From: Methylosinus trichosporium OB3b
GTDB taxonomy: Bacteria; Pseudomonadota; Alphaproteobacteria; Rhizobiales; Beijerinckiaceae
NCBI RefSeq assembly: GCF_002752655.1
Contig: NZ_CP023737.1
Location: 4,054,001-4,118,000 of the forward strand
Direction: 5' to 3'
Length of the DNA stretch: 64,000 nucleotides
The translations under genes and the position numbers were made by a program. The notes beneath the pieces were generated by a model that was not told the DNA's origin, made no database searches, and saw only the letters and a program-made list of their open reading frames with translations. Below, piece by piece: positions 33,138 to 42,081 of this stretch. Every line of letters starts with the position of its first letter. The first letter of the stretch is position 1.

Positions 33138-35810
33138 TCAGACGGCCTGCGCCGGCGTGGCGCCGTGTCTCGCCGCCGCTTTGACGAGGCGATGAATCTC
33201 CGGACGGCACGATCCGCATCCGGTTCCGGCGCGCGTCGCGCGGCCGATGGAGTCGACGCTCGGCGCGGCGTCTCGCGCGATGGCCGCCTCGATCTCCTTG
33301 GCGCCGACGCCATGGCAGATGCAGATCGCGCCGCCGCGGTCGGCCTGCGCGGCCGGTCCTCCGGCGAGCAGGCGAAAGGCCGGCTGCGCGTCGTCGAATC
33401 CGTCGACGAGAAAGTCGCGCGCCGCCGCGACCGGCTGTGTCGAAGCGATCAGCAATCCCTGCGCGCGCCCGTTGCGCGTCGCGACGAAGCGGCAGGCGCC
33501 GCGCGCGCGATCCTCGGCGCTGGCGATGACGTCGTCGTCCCGCCAACCGAGCAGCGCCTGCGTGAAGCCGCGCAGATCCGGCGGGGCTTTCAATCGCGCG
33601 AGTGCGATGCGCCAGCCGAAACGCGTGCGCGCGAGCGCCCAGTAATCGGCGGCAATGGACGTGGGCTTCTCTCGCGTCAGCGCAAAGGCGAACCATTGCG
33701 CCGGGAACGGCACGACCGTGACGCGCGCTTCTTTCAATCCCGGCTGTCCGGAGACGGGGTCGGTCGCCGCGCCGACGAGCGCGTCGACGCGCGCGGCGCT
33801 CGCCAGCAGTCCCGTCCAATGAAAGGGCGCGAACACCGCGCCGCGGCGCTGGCGCTCGGTGACGAGCGCGCGCAGCACCACGGCGCCGCGCGCGTTGGAG
33901 AGGCGCACGAGACTCGCCGGCGCGATGCGCAGCGCCTCGGCGTCCGCCGGATGGATCTCGACGAAAGGCTCGGCGATATGGCGCGAGAGGCGCGGGGAGA
34001 CGCCGGTTCGCGTCATCGTATGCCACTGATCGCGAATGCGGCCCGTGTTGAGCACAAAGGGCGTGTGCTGCTCATGCGGCGCAGGAGCGACATAGGGCGT
34101 CGCGACGAGGCGCGCGCGGCGATCGGGCGTGAAGAATCCACCGCGACCGAAAAAGCGCTTCGCCTCGCTCGACTTGCGCGCGCCCTTGCGGCTCGGCCAT
34201 TGAAAGGGCGCGAGGCGGTCATAGTCGGCCTGCGTCGCCTCCTCATGAACGGAAATGTCGAAGTCGCGCGCGCCGTGGTTGAGGCGGCCCGAAAGCGCGG
34301 CATATTCGCGGAAGATGTCGGCGGGCGTTTGGTAGTCGAAGCCTTCGAAGCCCATCAGCGTCGCGACGCGGCAGATGATGCGCCAATCGGGCAGCGATTC
34401 CCCGACGCCCTTGCGCAGCGCGCGTTGACGTGAGATGCGCCGCTCCGAATTGGTGACGGTTCCGTCCTTCTCGCTCCAGGCCTGCGCCGGCAGCACGACC
34501 GATGCGAGCGCCGTCGTGTCCGTGTGCTCCATCGCGTCGGAGACGACGACGAAGGGACAGGCGGCGAGCGCCGCGCGCACGACATCGGCCTGCGGCAGGC
34601 TGACCGCCGGATTGGCGCCGATGATCCAGATTGCGCGCACGCGTCCGTCGCGCACGGCGTCGAACATTTCGACGGCCTTGAGGCCCGGCCTGTCGGCGAT
34701 CGTCGGCGCGCGCCAATGGCTCTGCACGATGGCGCGATGATGCGGATCATCGAGCTCCATATGACAGGCGAGCTGATTGGCGAGACCGCCGACCTCGCGT
34801 CCGCCCATCGCATTGGGCTGGCCGGTGACCGAGAAAGGGCCGCTGCCCGGCTTGCCGATGCGCCCGGTGAAGAGATGGCAATTGAGAATGGCGTTGACCT
34901 TGTCGGTTCCATGCACCGATTGATTGACGCCCTGCGAATAGACGGTGACGACACGCTCGCGCGTCGCGAACAACGCGTAGAGCGCTTCGATCTCGCTGGC
35001 CACGACGCCTGTCGCGCGAGCCACATCGCCGATGCTCCACGGCTTCGCCGCCGCGAGCGCCGTCTCGACGCCGCTCGTATGACGCGCGACATAGTCGTGA
35101 TCGCAGGCGCCGACGCGATCGAGATAAGTCAGCAGACCGAGGAACAGCGCGACATCCGAGCCCGGCGCGAGCGCAAGATGCGCGTCGCAGAGCTCGCTGG
35201 TCGCGGTGCGGCGCGGATCGATGTCGATGATGCGCAGGTCGGGCCGACGCGCCTTGGCCGCCTCGAGCCGCTGATAGAGCACCGGATGGCACCAGGCGAG
35301 ATTGGAGCCGACCAGCAGCACGAGATCGGCGGTCTCCAGATCTTCATAGACATTGGGCACGACATCGGCGCCGAAGGCGCGCTTATGGCCGGCGACGGAA
35401 GAGGCCATGCAGAGGCGCGAGTTGGTGTCGATATTGGCCGAGCCGATGAAGCCTTTCATCAGTCTGTTGGCGACATAATAATCCTCCGTCAGCATCTGGC
35501 CCGAGACATAGAAGGCGACGGCATCCGGTCCATGTGCGGCGATGGTCTCGCGAAAGCGGTCGGCGACGAGGCGGAGCGCCGTCTCCCAATCGGCGCGCGC
35601 GCCATTGACCTTCGGATGGAGCAGGCGACCTTCCTCTGTGAGCGTCTCGGCGAGCGCCGCGCCTTTGACGCACAGCCTGCCGAAATTGGCCGGATGCTCG
35701 TCGTCGCCGCAAATCTCGATCGCGCCGGTCGGCGAGACGAGCGCTTTCACGCCGCATCCGGTGCCGCAATAGGGGCAGGTGGTGCGAATGACTTTCTGCG
35801 TTGCGTTCAT
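33138..35810 (-). CDS. nasA: Assimilatory nitrate reductase, catalytic subunit
   Basis: 890 residues. An N-terminal [4Fe-4S] site, C12-x2-C15-x3-C19 and C47 (TCPYCGTGCG, GRLCVKG), is followed by the molybdopterin oxidoreductase body and a dinucleotide-binding domain (residues about 640-750). A C-terminal BFD-like [2Fe-2S] domain carries CICHGVG and GCGSCRPEI. It reduces nitrate to nitrite in the cytosol with a bis-MGD cofactor. The ATG at 35810 overlaps the nirD stop (ATGA). Confidence 0.95.
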   Translation of the reverse strand: MNATQKVIRTTCPYCGTGCGVKALVSPTGAIEICGDDEHPANFGRLCVKGAALAETLTEEGRLLHPKVNGARADWETALRLVADRFRETIAAHGPDAVAFYVSGQMLTEDYYVANRLMKGFIGSANIDTNSRLCMASSVAGHKRAFGADVVPNVYEDLETADLVLLVGSNLAWCHPVLYQRLEAAKARRPDLRIIDIDPRRTATSELCDAHLALAPGSDVALFLGLLTYLDRVGACDHDYVARHTSGVETALAAAKPWSIGDVARATGVVASEIEALYALFATRERVVTVYSQGVNQSVHGTDKVNAILNCHLFTGRIGKPGSGPFSVTGQPNAMGGREVGGLANQLACHMELDDPHHRAIVQSHWRAPTIADRPGLKAVEMFDAVRDGRVRAIWIIGANPAVSLPQADVVRAALAACPFVVVSDAMEHTDTTALASVVLPAQAWSEKDGTVTNSERRISRQRALRKGVGESLPDWRIICRVATLMGFEGFDYQTPADIFREYAALSGRLNHGARDFDISVHEEATQADYDRLAPFQWPSRKGARKSSEAKRFFGRGGFFTPDRRARLVATPYVAPAPHEQHTPFVLNTGRIRDQWHTMTRTGVSPRLSRHIAEPFVEIHPADAEALRIAPASLVRLSNARGAVVLRALVTERQRRGAVFAPFHWTGLLASAARVDALVGAATDPVSGQPGLKEARVTVVPFPAQWFAFALTREKPTSIAADYWALARTRFGWRIALARLKAPPDLRGFTQALLGWRDDDVIASAEDRARGACRFVATRNGRAQGLLIASTQPVAAARDFLVDGFDDAQPAFRLLAGGPAAQADRGGAICICHGVGAKEIEAAIARDAAPSVDSIGRATRAGTGCGSCRPEIHRLVKAAARHGATPAQAV

Positions 35811-36139
35811 GGGACGACCGCCGCTCCCATCTCGATATAGACACGGCCCTTTAAGAGCTTGACCGGAAAGCGGCGGGCGCAGCCGTGATCGGCGCCGAGC
35901 GCTTCGCCGCTGTCGAGATCGATGACCCAATTGTGCAGCGGACAGGCGACCTTGCGCCCATGCACAATGCCTTCGCTCAAAGGTCCGCCGCGATGCGGGC
36001 AACGATTCTCCAGCGCGAACACTTCGTCGCCCGCGGTGCGGAACACCGCGATGTCGCGCCGCGGCGTGCGCACGATGCGCGCGCCGCGTTGCGGGATTTG
36101 CTCGAGCGGGCCGATGTCGAACCAGTCACGATCGGTCAT
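35807..36139 (-). CDS. nirD: Nitrite reductase small subunit, Rieske-type
   Basis: 110 residues. Rieske [2Fe-2S] ligands are C-x-H in CPHRGGPLS and C-x2-H in CPLHNWVIDL. NirD partners NirB. GAGG lies six bases before the ATG at 36139; an in-frame ATG at 36151 overlapping the nirB stop is an alternative. Confidence 0.92.
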   Translation of the reverse strand: MTDRDWFDIGPLEQIPQRGARIVRTPRRDIAVFRTAGDEVFALENRCPHRGGPLSEGIVHGRKVACPLHNWVIDLDSGEALGADHGCARRFPVKLLKGRVYIEMGAAVVP

Positions 36140-36147
36140 GGCGCGCC

Positions 36148-38625
36148 TCACTCCGCGGCTATGCGAGAGATGGACGAAAGAGTGGCGATCGGCGCGAATT
36201 CCTTGGCGTCGAGTCCCGCCACGCGCTCGGCCCAGGGGTCCTTGCGCACGGCGCGCTGCGAGACGAGGAAGCGCTCATAGAGCGCCTTGCGCGCGGCATG
36301 ATCCTCCATGATCATTTTGCGCACACGCTCGAGCCCGGTCTTCTCCACCCATTTGTAGAGGCGGTCGAGATAGGCGGCCTCCTCGCGATAGAGCTGCATG
36401 ACCGCGGCGACATGCTCCAGCGCCTCCTCCTCGGTGTCGACATGGCCGAGGAGGTCGGTGGCGCGCACATGCAGTCCGGCGGCGCCGGCGATGTGAATGT
36501 CATAGCCGGACTCGACACAGACGACGCCGATGTCCTTCACCGTCGCCTCGGCGCAATTGCGCGGACAGCCGGAGACCGCGAGCTTCATTTTCGCTGGCGT
36601 CCACGAGCCGCACAAAAGCCGCTCGAGCTTGACGCCGAGCGCTGTGGAATCCTGCGTGCCGAAGCGGCACCACTCCTTGCCGACGCAGGTCTTCACCGTG
36701 CGCAGGCCCTTGGCGTAGGCGTGACCAGAGACGAGCCCGGCGGCGTTGAGCTGCGCCCAGACCGCGGGGAGATCCTCCTTCTTCACGCCGAGCAGATCGA
36801 TGCGCTGCCCGCCCGTGACCTTCACTGTGGGAATATGGAAGCGATCGGCGACATCGGCGATGGCGCGCAGCTCTGCGGGAGTGGTGAGGCCGCCCCACAT
36901 GCGCGGCACGACGGAGAAGGTTCCGTCCTTTTGAATGTTGGCGTGCACGCGCTCATTGACGAAGCGCGATTGCGCGTCGTCGCGATAGTCGCGCGGGAAA
37001 GCGCAGAGCAGATAGTAATTGAGCGCCGGCCGGCAGGAGGGACAGCCGCAGGATGTCTTCCAGCCGAGCTCCTGCATCACAGCCGGCATGGACTTCAGCT
37101 CTCTGGCGACGATGAAGCCGCGCACCTCCTCATGAGTGAGATCGGTGCATTTGCACATCGGCTTGCGCGTCGCGCCGCTATAGGCGTCGCCGAGCGTCGC
37201 GGCGATCAGCGTCTCGACCTTCGCCGTGCATTGCCCGCAGGAGGCCGAGGCCTTCGTCTCGACCCTCACTTCCTCGAGCGTCGTGACGCCGCGTGCGATC
37301 GCCGCGACGATCGTTCCCTTGCACACGCCGTTGCAGCCGCAGATTTCTGCATCATCCGGCAAGGCTGCAACGGCCGCCATAGGGTCCGCCTGGGCGCCTC
37401 CTGAAAACGCCTCGCCGAAGATCAGCGTGTCGCGCATGGCCGCGATATCTGTCTCCTTCTTCAGGAGATCGAACAGCCAGGGTCCGTCCTCTGTGTCGCC
37501 ATAGAGCACCACGCCCTTGACGCGATTGTCGCGCAGCACGATGCGCTTGTAGACGCCGCGCGCCGGATCGCGCAGCACGATCTCGTCGTCGTCCTCGCCT
37601 TGCGAGAAATCGCCGGCCGAGAACAGATCGATGCCTGAGACCTTGAGGCGGGTCGAAGTGATCGAGCCGCGATAGACGGCCGTCTCGTCTCCGCAGAGGC
37701 GCGCGGCGACGATCTTCGCCATCTCGAACAAAGGCGCGACGAGTCCGTAGCAGGTTCCGCGATGCTCGACGCATTCGCCGACCGCGAACACATGCGGATC
37801 GCTCGTGGACATGGCGTCGTCGACGATGACGCCGCGCTCGACATGGAGGCCCGCCGCTTCGGCGAGGCGCGCGTTCGGCCTTATGCCGACCGCCATCACC
37901 ACCATGTCGCAAGCGATGACGTCTCCGCCCTCGAGCGCGACGCCCTCGACCTTCGCGTGGCCGAGGATGGCTCGGGTCTCGGCGCCCGTCAGCACTTCTA
38001 TGCCGCGCTTCTCGATCGCTTTCTGCAGCAGATAGCCGGACGACGGATCGAGCTGGCGCTCCATCAGCGTCGGCATGAGATGCACGACCGTGACGTCGAG
38101 GCCCTTGGCTCGGAGACCCGCCGCCGCCTCGAGCCCCAACAGTCCGCCGCCGATCACCACGGCGCGGCCGCCACGCTTCGCCTGGCGCAGCATCGCGTCG
38201 ACATCGTCGAGATCGCGGAAGGCGACGACGCCGGGGAGATGCGCGCCGGGAACAGAAAGCGCGATCGGCGTGGAGCCGGTCGCGATCAGCAGCTCGTCAT
38301 AGCTTTCGCAATGGCCCGAGACGGTCGTGACCGTCCTGGCGGCGCGATCGATCGCCACCACCGTCTCGCCTTTGAAGAGCGTGACATTGTTGCGCCGATA
38401 CCATTGCTCGTCGTGAATGACGATCTCGTCGTAATCCTTCTCGCCGGCGAGCACCGACGAGAGCAGAATGCGATTGTAGTTGACGCGCGGCTCGGCGCCG
38501 AATGTCACGATCTGAAATCGCTTCGCGTCGCGCTCGAGCAATTCCTCCAGCACGCGCCCTGCGGCCATGCCATTGCCGATGACGACGAGCTTGCGGGAAG
38601 CGTCCATTTTCTCCGATGCAGCCAT
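36148..38625 (-). CDS. nirB: NAD(P)H-dependent nitrite reductase large subunit
   Basis: 825 residues. An FAD/NAD(P)H oxidoreductase domain (to about 400; VVIGNGMAAGRV) precedes BFD-like [2Fe-2S] modules (CGCNGVCKGTI, CGCPSCRPALNYY). A siroheme/[4Fe-4S] domain follows with TCVGKEWCRFG and SGCPRNCAEA. It reduces nitrite to ammonium in six electrons. It is first gene of the unit nirB-nirD-nasA-narK-kinase. The ATG at 38625 is used; an ATG at 38607 with a close GGAG is possible. Confidence 0.95.
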   Translation of the reverse strand: MAASEKMDASRKLVVIGNGMAAGRVLEELLERDAKRFQIVTFGAEPRVNYNRILLSSVLAGEKDYDEIVIHDEQWYRRNNVTLFKGETVVAIDRAARTVTTVSGHCESYDELLIATGSTPIALSVPGAHLPGVVAFRDLDDVDAMLRQAKRGGRAVVIGGGLLGLEAAAGLRAKGLDVTVVHLMPTLMERQLDPSSGYLLQKAIEKRGIEVLTGAETRAILGHAKVEGVALEGGDVIACDMVVMAVGIRPNARLAEAAGLHVERGVIVDDAMSTSDPHVFAVGECVEHRGTCYGLVAPLFEMAKIVAARLCGDETAVYRGSITSTRLKVSGIDLFSAGDFSQGEDDDEIVLRDPARGVYKRIVLRDNRVKGVVLYGDTEDGPWLFDLLKKETDIAAMRDTLIFGEAFSGGAQADPMAAVAALPDDAEICGCNGVCKGTIVAAIARGVTTLEEVRVETKASASCGQCTAKVETLIAATLGDAYSGATRKPMCKCTDLTHEEVRGFIVARELKSMPAVMQELGWKTSCGCPSCRPALNYYLLCAFPRDYRDDAQSRFVNERVHANIQKDGTFSVVPRMWGGLTTPAELRAIADVADRFHIPTVKVTGGQRIDLLGVKKEDLPAVWAQLNAAGLVSGHAYAKGLRTVKTCVGKEWCRFGTQDSTALGVKLERLLCGSWTPAKMKLAVSGCPRNCAEATVKDIGVVCVESGYDIHIAGAAGLHVRATDLLGHVDTEEEALEHVAAVMQLYREEAAYLDRLYKWVEKTGLERVRKMIMEDHAARKALYERFLVSQRAVRKDPWAERVAGLDAKEFAPIATLSSISRIAAE

Positions 38626-38651
38626 GATCCGACTCTGTTGGACAGCCTGTC

Positions 38652-38779
38652 GGCTCCGTCACAGGTCGCACGCGCTTTCGAGAGTTCGGAACGTCAAGAC
38701 GACCGAAGCGGCGCAGCGCTTCTGTGACAGAGCCCGGCTGTGGGCTCGTGCCGGCGAACCGGCGGTCGTCGTTGACCGC
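38652..38779 (-). promoter_or_regulatory. nirB leader with two ANTAR-type hexaloop hairpins
   Basis: On the minus strand, P1 is GCGGTC-AACGAC-GACCGC (38779-38762) and P2 is GAGCCC-ACAGCC-GGGCTC (38747-38730). Both have six-base loops with A at position 1 and G at 4, the rule for RNA bound by ANTAR proteins such as NasT. A third 6-6-6 hairpin at 38722-38705 lacks A1/G4. GGCTCTGTCACA (38734-38723), which includes most of the 3' arm of P2, can instead pair with TGTGACGGAGCC (38663-38652). P2 and that helix exclude each other, as in an antitermination switch. Confidence 0.7.
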
Positions 38780-38787
38780 GCCTATCG

Positions 38788-38805
38788 TTGCAGCTTTCGG
38801 GCCAA
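38788..38805 (-). promoter_or_regulatory. Predicted sigma-54 promoter of nirB
   Basis: Minus-strand TTGGCCCGAAAGCTGCAA has GG and GC separated by ten bases and fits TTGGCACG-N4-TTGCA at most positions. Transcription would start close to the 5' edge of hairpin P1. Sigma-54 with NtrC suits nitrogen-regulated nitrate genes. Confidence 0.6.
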
Positions 38806-38948
38806 TTTGCGCGCCGAATCGATTGTCGTGTGAATGCAGAGTTCTGAGCGTTTGTCGCGGCATAGGCGTCAGCGCTGCGGCGCTGATCGTTTGGGCGCCT
38901 CTGCCTAGTGTCTGACTGATCCGCGCAAGAAATGCGCGCAGGGCGGGC

Positions 38949-39028
38949 CGTCATTGCGAGGAACGTAGCGAAGCAATCCAGAGCCGCCGTCCCGCGGCTC
39001 TGGATTGCTTCGCTACGCTCGCAATGAC
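38949..39028. repeat. Palindromic repeat, family B, copy 2
   Basis: Nearly perfect inverted repeat with arms of about 38 bases: CGTCATTGCGAGGAACGTAG on the left, and an outer right end of CTACGCTCGCAATGACG. It lies between the stop of nasS and the nirB promoter and may insulate the two units. Copy 1 is at 22372-22475. Confidence 0.82.
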
Positions 39029-39048
39029 GGCTGCTGTTGTCGTTCGGG

Positions 39049-40188
39049 TCAGACTCGTCGCCCGATCGCGAAGCCGGCGAGATAATCGGCGATGTCGCGG
39101 CCGTCGAGCGGCGCGCCGGCGAAGGCGCCGATGTCGCCCGGCGTCGGCGCGCCGCCGACGGCGGCGTCGAAGAGATCGGGGCGCCACACGTTCGTCGCCT
39201 GCCGCTCGACGCTCTCTGAATGGCGCGTCTGGCCCCAGCGCAGCATTTGCGCGTAAATCCATTCGGCCTGCCACGGCTGCGGCCGCATGGCGTCGCCGAT
39301 CACGAGATAATTTGCGGCGGATCGCTCGCGCGTCGCGCCGATGCGCAGCCGGCCTTCGAGCACGCGGCGGATCATCGCGGCGTCGACGCCGACATATTCC
39401 GGTCGCGCCAATAATCGCGCCGCCTCGTCGAGTCCATCGGCGCCCTCGATATGCTGCGCGCCCTTCACCACTGCGCGGATCAGAGCCGCGGCGACATCGG
39501 CAGTCTCTTCGACTGCATTCTCGCGCAGGGCCAGAACCTTCTCCGGCGCGCGCTGAAAAATATCGCAGCCGAAATGCAGAATGGCGCCCACCCCGGCCTC
39601 GACCGCGACCGCGCTCCAGGGCGCGCCGACGCAGAAGCCGTCGAGCTGACCGCGCGCCAGATTTTCCACCATATAGGGAGGCGGCAGCACCACGAGCCGC
39701 ACATCCTCGTCGGGATCGAGACCGCCTTCCGCCAGCCAATAGCGCAGCTGATAATTGTGCATGGAGAAGGGGAAGGTCATGCCAAAGGTCAGGGGCTCGT
39801 CGCCGCGGCGCTTGCGCTGCGCGACGACGGCGGCGAGAGTGCGCGCGCTGCTGGCGGGATCGGCGATCTCGCCCGCGGCGGCGATCTCGGCGTACAGCGC
39901 GGGCGAGACGGTGATCGCATTGCCATTGGTCGCCATGACGAGCGGAGCGACCAGCGGCACTCGTACATGGCCGAGGCCGAGGCTCGACGCCACCGCCATC
40001 GGCGAGAGCAGATGAGCAGCGTCGAACAAGCCGATTGCGAGCTTATCGCGCATGTTCGCCCATGAAACTTCGCGGACGAGCTCGACCTCGAGCCCTTCGG
40101 CGGTGGCGAAGCCTTTCTCGACCGCGACGAGCAGGGCCGCCGCGTCGACGAGAGGGATGAAGCCGATTCGCACGCGCGTCGCGCTCAT
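39049..40188 (-). CDS. nasS: Nitrate/nitrite sensor NasS (NrtA-like, cytosolic)
   Basis: 379 residues of the CmpA/NrtA periplasmic-binding family but without a signal peptide (starts SATRVRIGFIPLVDAAALL), as expected for the cytosolic sensor NasS. Blocks MTFPFSMHNYQLRYWL and FCVGAPWSAVAVEAG are typical. NasS holds NasT until nitrate or nitrite binds. Its ATG overlaps the nasT stop (ATGA). Confidence 0.9.
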   Translation of the reverse strand: MSATRVRIGFIPLVDAAALLVAVEKGFATAEGLEVELVREVSWANMRDKLAIGLFDAAHLLSPMAVASSLGLGHVRVPLVAPLVMATNGNAITVSPALYAEIAAAGEIADPASSARTLAAVVAQRKRRGDEPLTFGMTFPFSMHNYQLRYWLAEGGLDPDEDVRLVVLPPPYMVENLARGQLDGFCVGAPWSAVAVEAGVGAILHFGCDIFQRAPEKVLALRENAVEETADVAAALIRAVVKGAQHIEGADGLDEAARLLARPEYVGVDAAMIRRVLEGRLRIGATRERSAANYLVIGDAMRPQPWQAEWIYAQMLRWGQTRHSESVERQATNVWRPDLFDAAVGGAPTPGDIGAFAGAPLDGRDIADYLAGFAIGRRV

Positions 40189-40757
40189 TTGAACATCTCC
40201 GCGGCCGTGATGAGCGAGCGGGCGATGTCGACGAGCTTCTTGTTCTCGCGCATCGCGGCGCTGCGCATCATCTTATAGGCTTCGTCCTCGGTGAGCTTCT
40301 TGGCCTTCATCAATATGCCCTTGGCGCGCTCGATCGTCTTGCGCTCATCGAGATCGGATTTGGCGCGCTCCAGCTCCTCGCGCAGCCGGCTGAAGGCGCG
40401 AAAGCGCGAGACGCAGAGCTCGAGGATCGGCTTGATCCGTTCCTTCTTCAGCCCGTCCACGATATAGGCGGAAACGCCGGCCTCGACCGAGGCTTCGATC
40501 GAGGCCGTATCGCTCTGGTCGACGAACATGGCGATCGGCCGGCGCACGACGCGACTCACCTGGAACATCTGCTCCAGCGTGTCGCGTGAAGGGTTTTCGA
40601 GATCGATGAGAATGACGTCCGGATCGAGCGCATAGATGCGCTTGAGCAGATTATGGGTCTCGCCGATGCGTTCGACATCGGTGAAGCCGGCCTCGCGCAG
40701 TCCTTCGTCGAGAATGACCGCGCGCACCGGATTTTCGTCGACGATGACGATCCTCAA
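40185..40757 (-). CDS. nasT: ANTAR-domain antiterminator NasT
   Basis: 190 residues. Receiver-like domain with D52 (ILIDLENPS), then an ANTAR RNA-binding domain at about 125-185 (TIERAKGILMKAKKLTEDEA, YKMMRSAAMRENKKL). NasT binds paired hexaloop hairpins in nitrate-gene leaders and lets polymerase read past a terminator. Such hairpins are present before nirB and, at least once, before the outer-membrane gene upstream of nasT. Confidence 0.93.
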   Translation of the reverse strand: MRIVIVDENPVRAVILDEGLREAGFTDVERIGETHNLLKRIYALDPDVILIDLENPSRDTLEQMFQVSRVVRRPIAMFVDQSDTASIEASVEAGVSAYIVDGLKKERIKPILELCVSRFRAFSRLREELERAKSDLDERKTIERAKGILMKAKKLTEDEAYKMMRSAAMRENKKLVDIARSLITAAEMFK

Positions 40758-40827
40758 TGTTCTGTCGTCCGGTTCTGCGGCGGCGTCGACAGTCGACGAC
40801 GCGCGCAGGTCGCGCTCGCGCCCATTT

Positions 40828-41922
40828 CTATATCTTGAAGCGCAGGGCCATGCCAGCCTGCCAGTTCTTCGACAATTGCGGGCCGCTGAGATTTTGATAG
40901 ACGGTCGGGCCGCCCTCGATTGCGAGGCTCACATTGTCGAGGCCGATGAATTTTCCGCTGATGGTCGCGCCGCCGAACAGCTCGATGCGCTGACCGCCGT
41001 AGAACACGGGATTGGCGGCCGGCGCCTTGCCGGCGATGAGCGGATCATAGCCGCGAATCGGCCCCTGCAGCGAGGCGTTGACGCGCAAGGTCGTGGTGAG
41101 GCCGGGAATCCAGCTATAGCCGCCCCAGCCGTCGAATGTGTGCAGGTCGCCATAGAGATAGCCTTCCGGATTGGCGGCGAGCGGCAGGCGGGCGCGATAG
41201 GAGACGCCCCATGACCATTTGTCGAGATGGCCGGCGTAGACGACGCCGGGCATGATGTCGAAGGTTCCGGAGCCGATCTGCATCGCATAGAAGGCCCGGC
41301 TCGTCAGATAGCTCCCATCCGCTTGCAGCAAGGTGAAGTCGTGCTGATCGCTCCCGGTCGGAAACGACAGGCCGAGATTGATTTGGATCCGATGCACGGG
41401 ATCCGAATAGACGCGATAGATCGCCGATGCGGTGGCGTCGGCGAAGCCGCCGGTTCCCGTGTAGCTCTGTCCGAGGCGCGTCGCGCCGCTCGGCCCTTTG
41501 AAGGTCAGAAAGTCGAGATTCTTCTCGAGCATGCCGATCGTCATCACGATGGCGAGGTCCTTGGTGACGCCATAGGCGAGCGCGAGCGTCTGCGCGGCGA
41601 TGAACGCGTTCTGCGGCACGCCGCGCAAGGTCTTCGTCGGGTCGAGACGCCAGGGCGTCGTCGTCACCACCTGCTCGGGCGAGACAGCGCTGGTTCCTTT
41701 CAGCAAAGTCGAGGCGTTGGCGAATTGCGGAATAATGGAGAGAACGAACTTGCCGGACGGCGGCATGTCGGCGCCGAAGACGCCGAGCGGCGCAGGCGGC
41801 GGCGCGGGCTCGAGGCTCGCCGTCGGCGCCTCGGCGGCGCGGGCGGCGCCGACGGCGAGCGCGAGAGCTGCGCAGGGGGCGGGATTCCGGATCAGTCTTT
41901 TCAGGGTCCTCGGATTTCTCAT
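40828..41922 (-). CDS. Outer-membrane protein, MetA-pathway/SphA-like family
   Basis: 364 residues. A signal peptide (about 1-29) precedes a beta-barrel-type sequence of alternating polar and hydrophobic strands ending in an aromatic-like MALRFKI. GATRLGQSYTGTGGFADATA and INLGLSFPTGSDQHDF fit the Phenol_MetA_deg (PF13557) family of putative outer-membrane channels. It is first in the unit OMP-nasT-nasS, 70 bases before nasT, and has its own sigma-54 promoter and attenuator-like leader. A channel for nitrate or another nitrogen source is a reasonable inference. Confidence 0.72.
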   Translation of the reverse strand: MRNPRTLKRLIRNPAPCAALALAVGAARAAEAPTASLEPAPPPAPLGVFGADMPPSGKFVLSIIPQFANASTLLKGTSAVSPEQVVTTTPWRLDPTKTLRGVPQNAFIAAQTLALAYGVTKDLAIVMTIGMLEKNLDFLTFKGPSGATRLGQSYTGTGGFADATASAIYRVYSDPVHRIQINLGLSFPTGSDQHDFTLLQADGSYLTSRAFYAMQIGSGTFDIMPGVVYAGHLDKWSWGVSYRARLPLAANPEGYLYGDLHTFDGWGGYSWIPGLTTTLRVNASLQGPIRGYDPLIAGKAPAANPVFYGGQRIELFGGATISGKFIGLDNVSLAIEGGPTVYQNLSGPQLSKNWQAGMALRFKI

Positions 41923-41970
41923 CTTTGCGGCGCTCGATTGCGATGCCCCAGTGGCCCGGGCTCGAGAAAC

Positions 41971-42000
41971 AAAAAAGCCGCTGCCTGGAGTGGCGCGGCT
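41971..42000 (-). terminator. Intrinsic terminator in the leader of the OMP-nasT-nasS unit
   Basis: Minus-strand AGCCGCGCC-ACTCCA-GGC-A-GCGGCT followed directly by six T. It lies 49 bases before the outer-membrane gene's ATG and downstream of its predicted promoter, so it is an attenuator and does not end another gene. Confidence 0.75.
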
Positions 42001-42011
42001 GCGCCATCCAG
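41985..42011 (-). promoter_or_regulatory. Antiterminator hairpin overlapping the terminator
   Basis: Minus-strand CTGGATGGCGC-AGCC-GCGCCA-C-TCCAG gives an 11-bp stem with one bulged base. It uses the 5' arm of the terminator (AGCCGCGCC), so the two structures exclude each other. Confidence 0.65.
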
Positions 42012-42029
42012 ATCAGCGGCATTGCGAGA

Positions 42030-42045
42030 GGCCCCTCGTTGGGCC
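42030..42045 (-). promoter_or_regulatory. ANTAR-like hexaloop hairpin in OMP leader
   Basis: Minus-strand GGCCC-AACGAG-GGGCC has a six-base loop with A at position 1 and G at 4, like the two in the nirB leader. It precedes the antiterminator/terminator pair by about 19 bases. A second loop meeting the rule was not found here. Confidence 0.5.
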
Positions 42046-42081
42046 GGGCGGCGCGAGACGCGCCTTTAGACGCTCCTTTTG

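Noticed and set aside
31298..33184. Plus-strand reading of 628 codons opposite the kinase fusion and narK
   Set aside because: It is antisense to two recognised genes; low-complexity Arg/Glu/His sequence typical of shadow frames.
38705..38722. Third 6-6-6 hairpin in the nirB leader as another ANTAR site
   Set aside because: Its loop CTGCGC lacks A at position 1 and G at position 4, so it does not fit the ANTAR rule.
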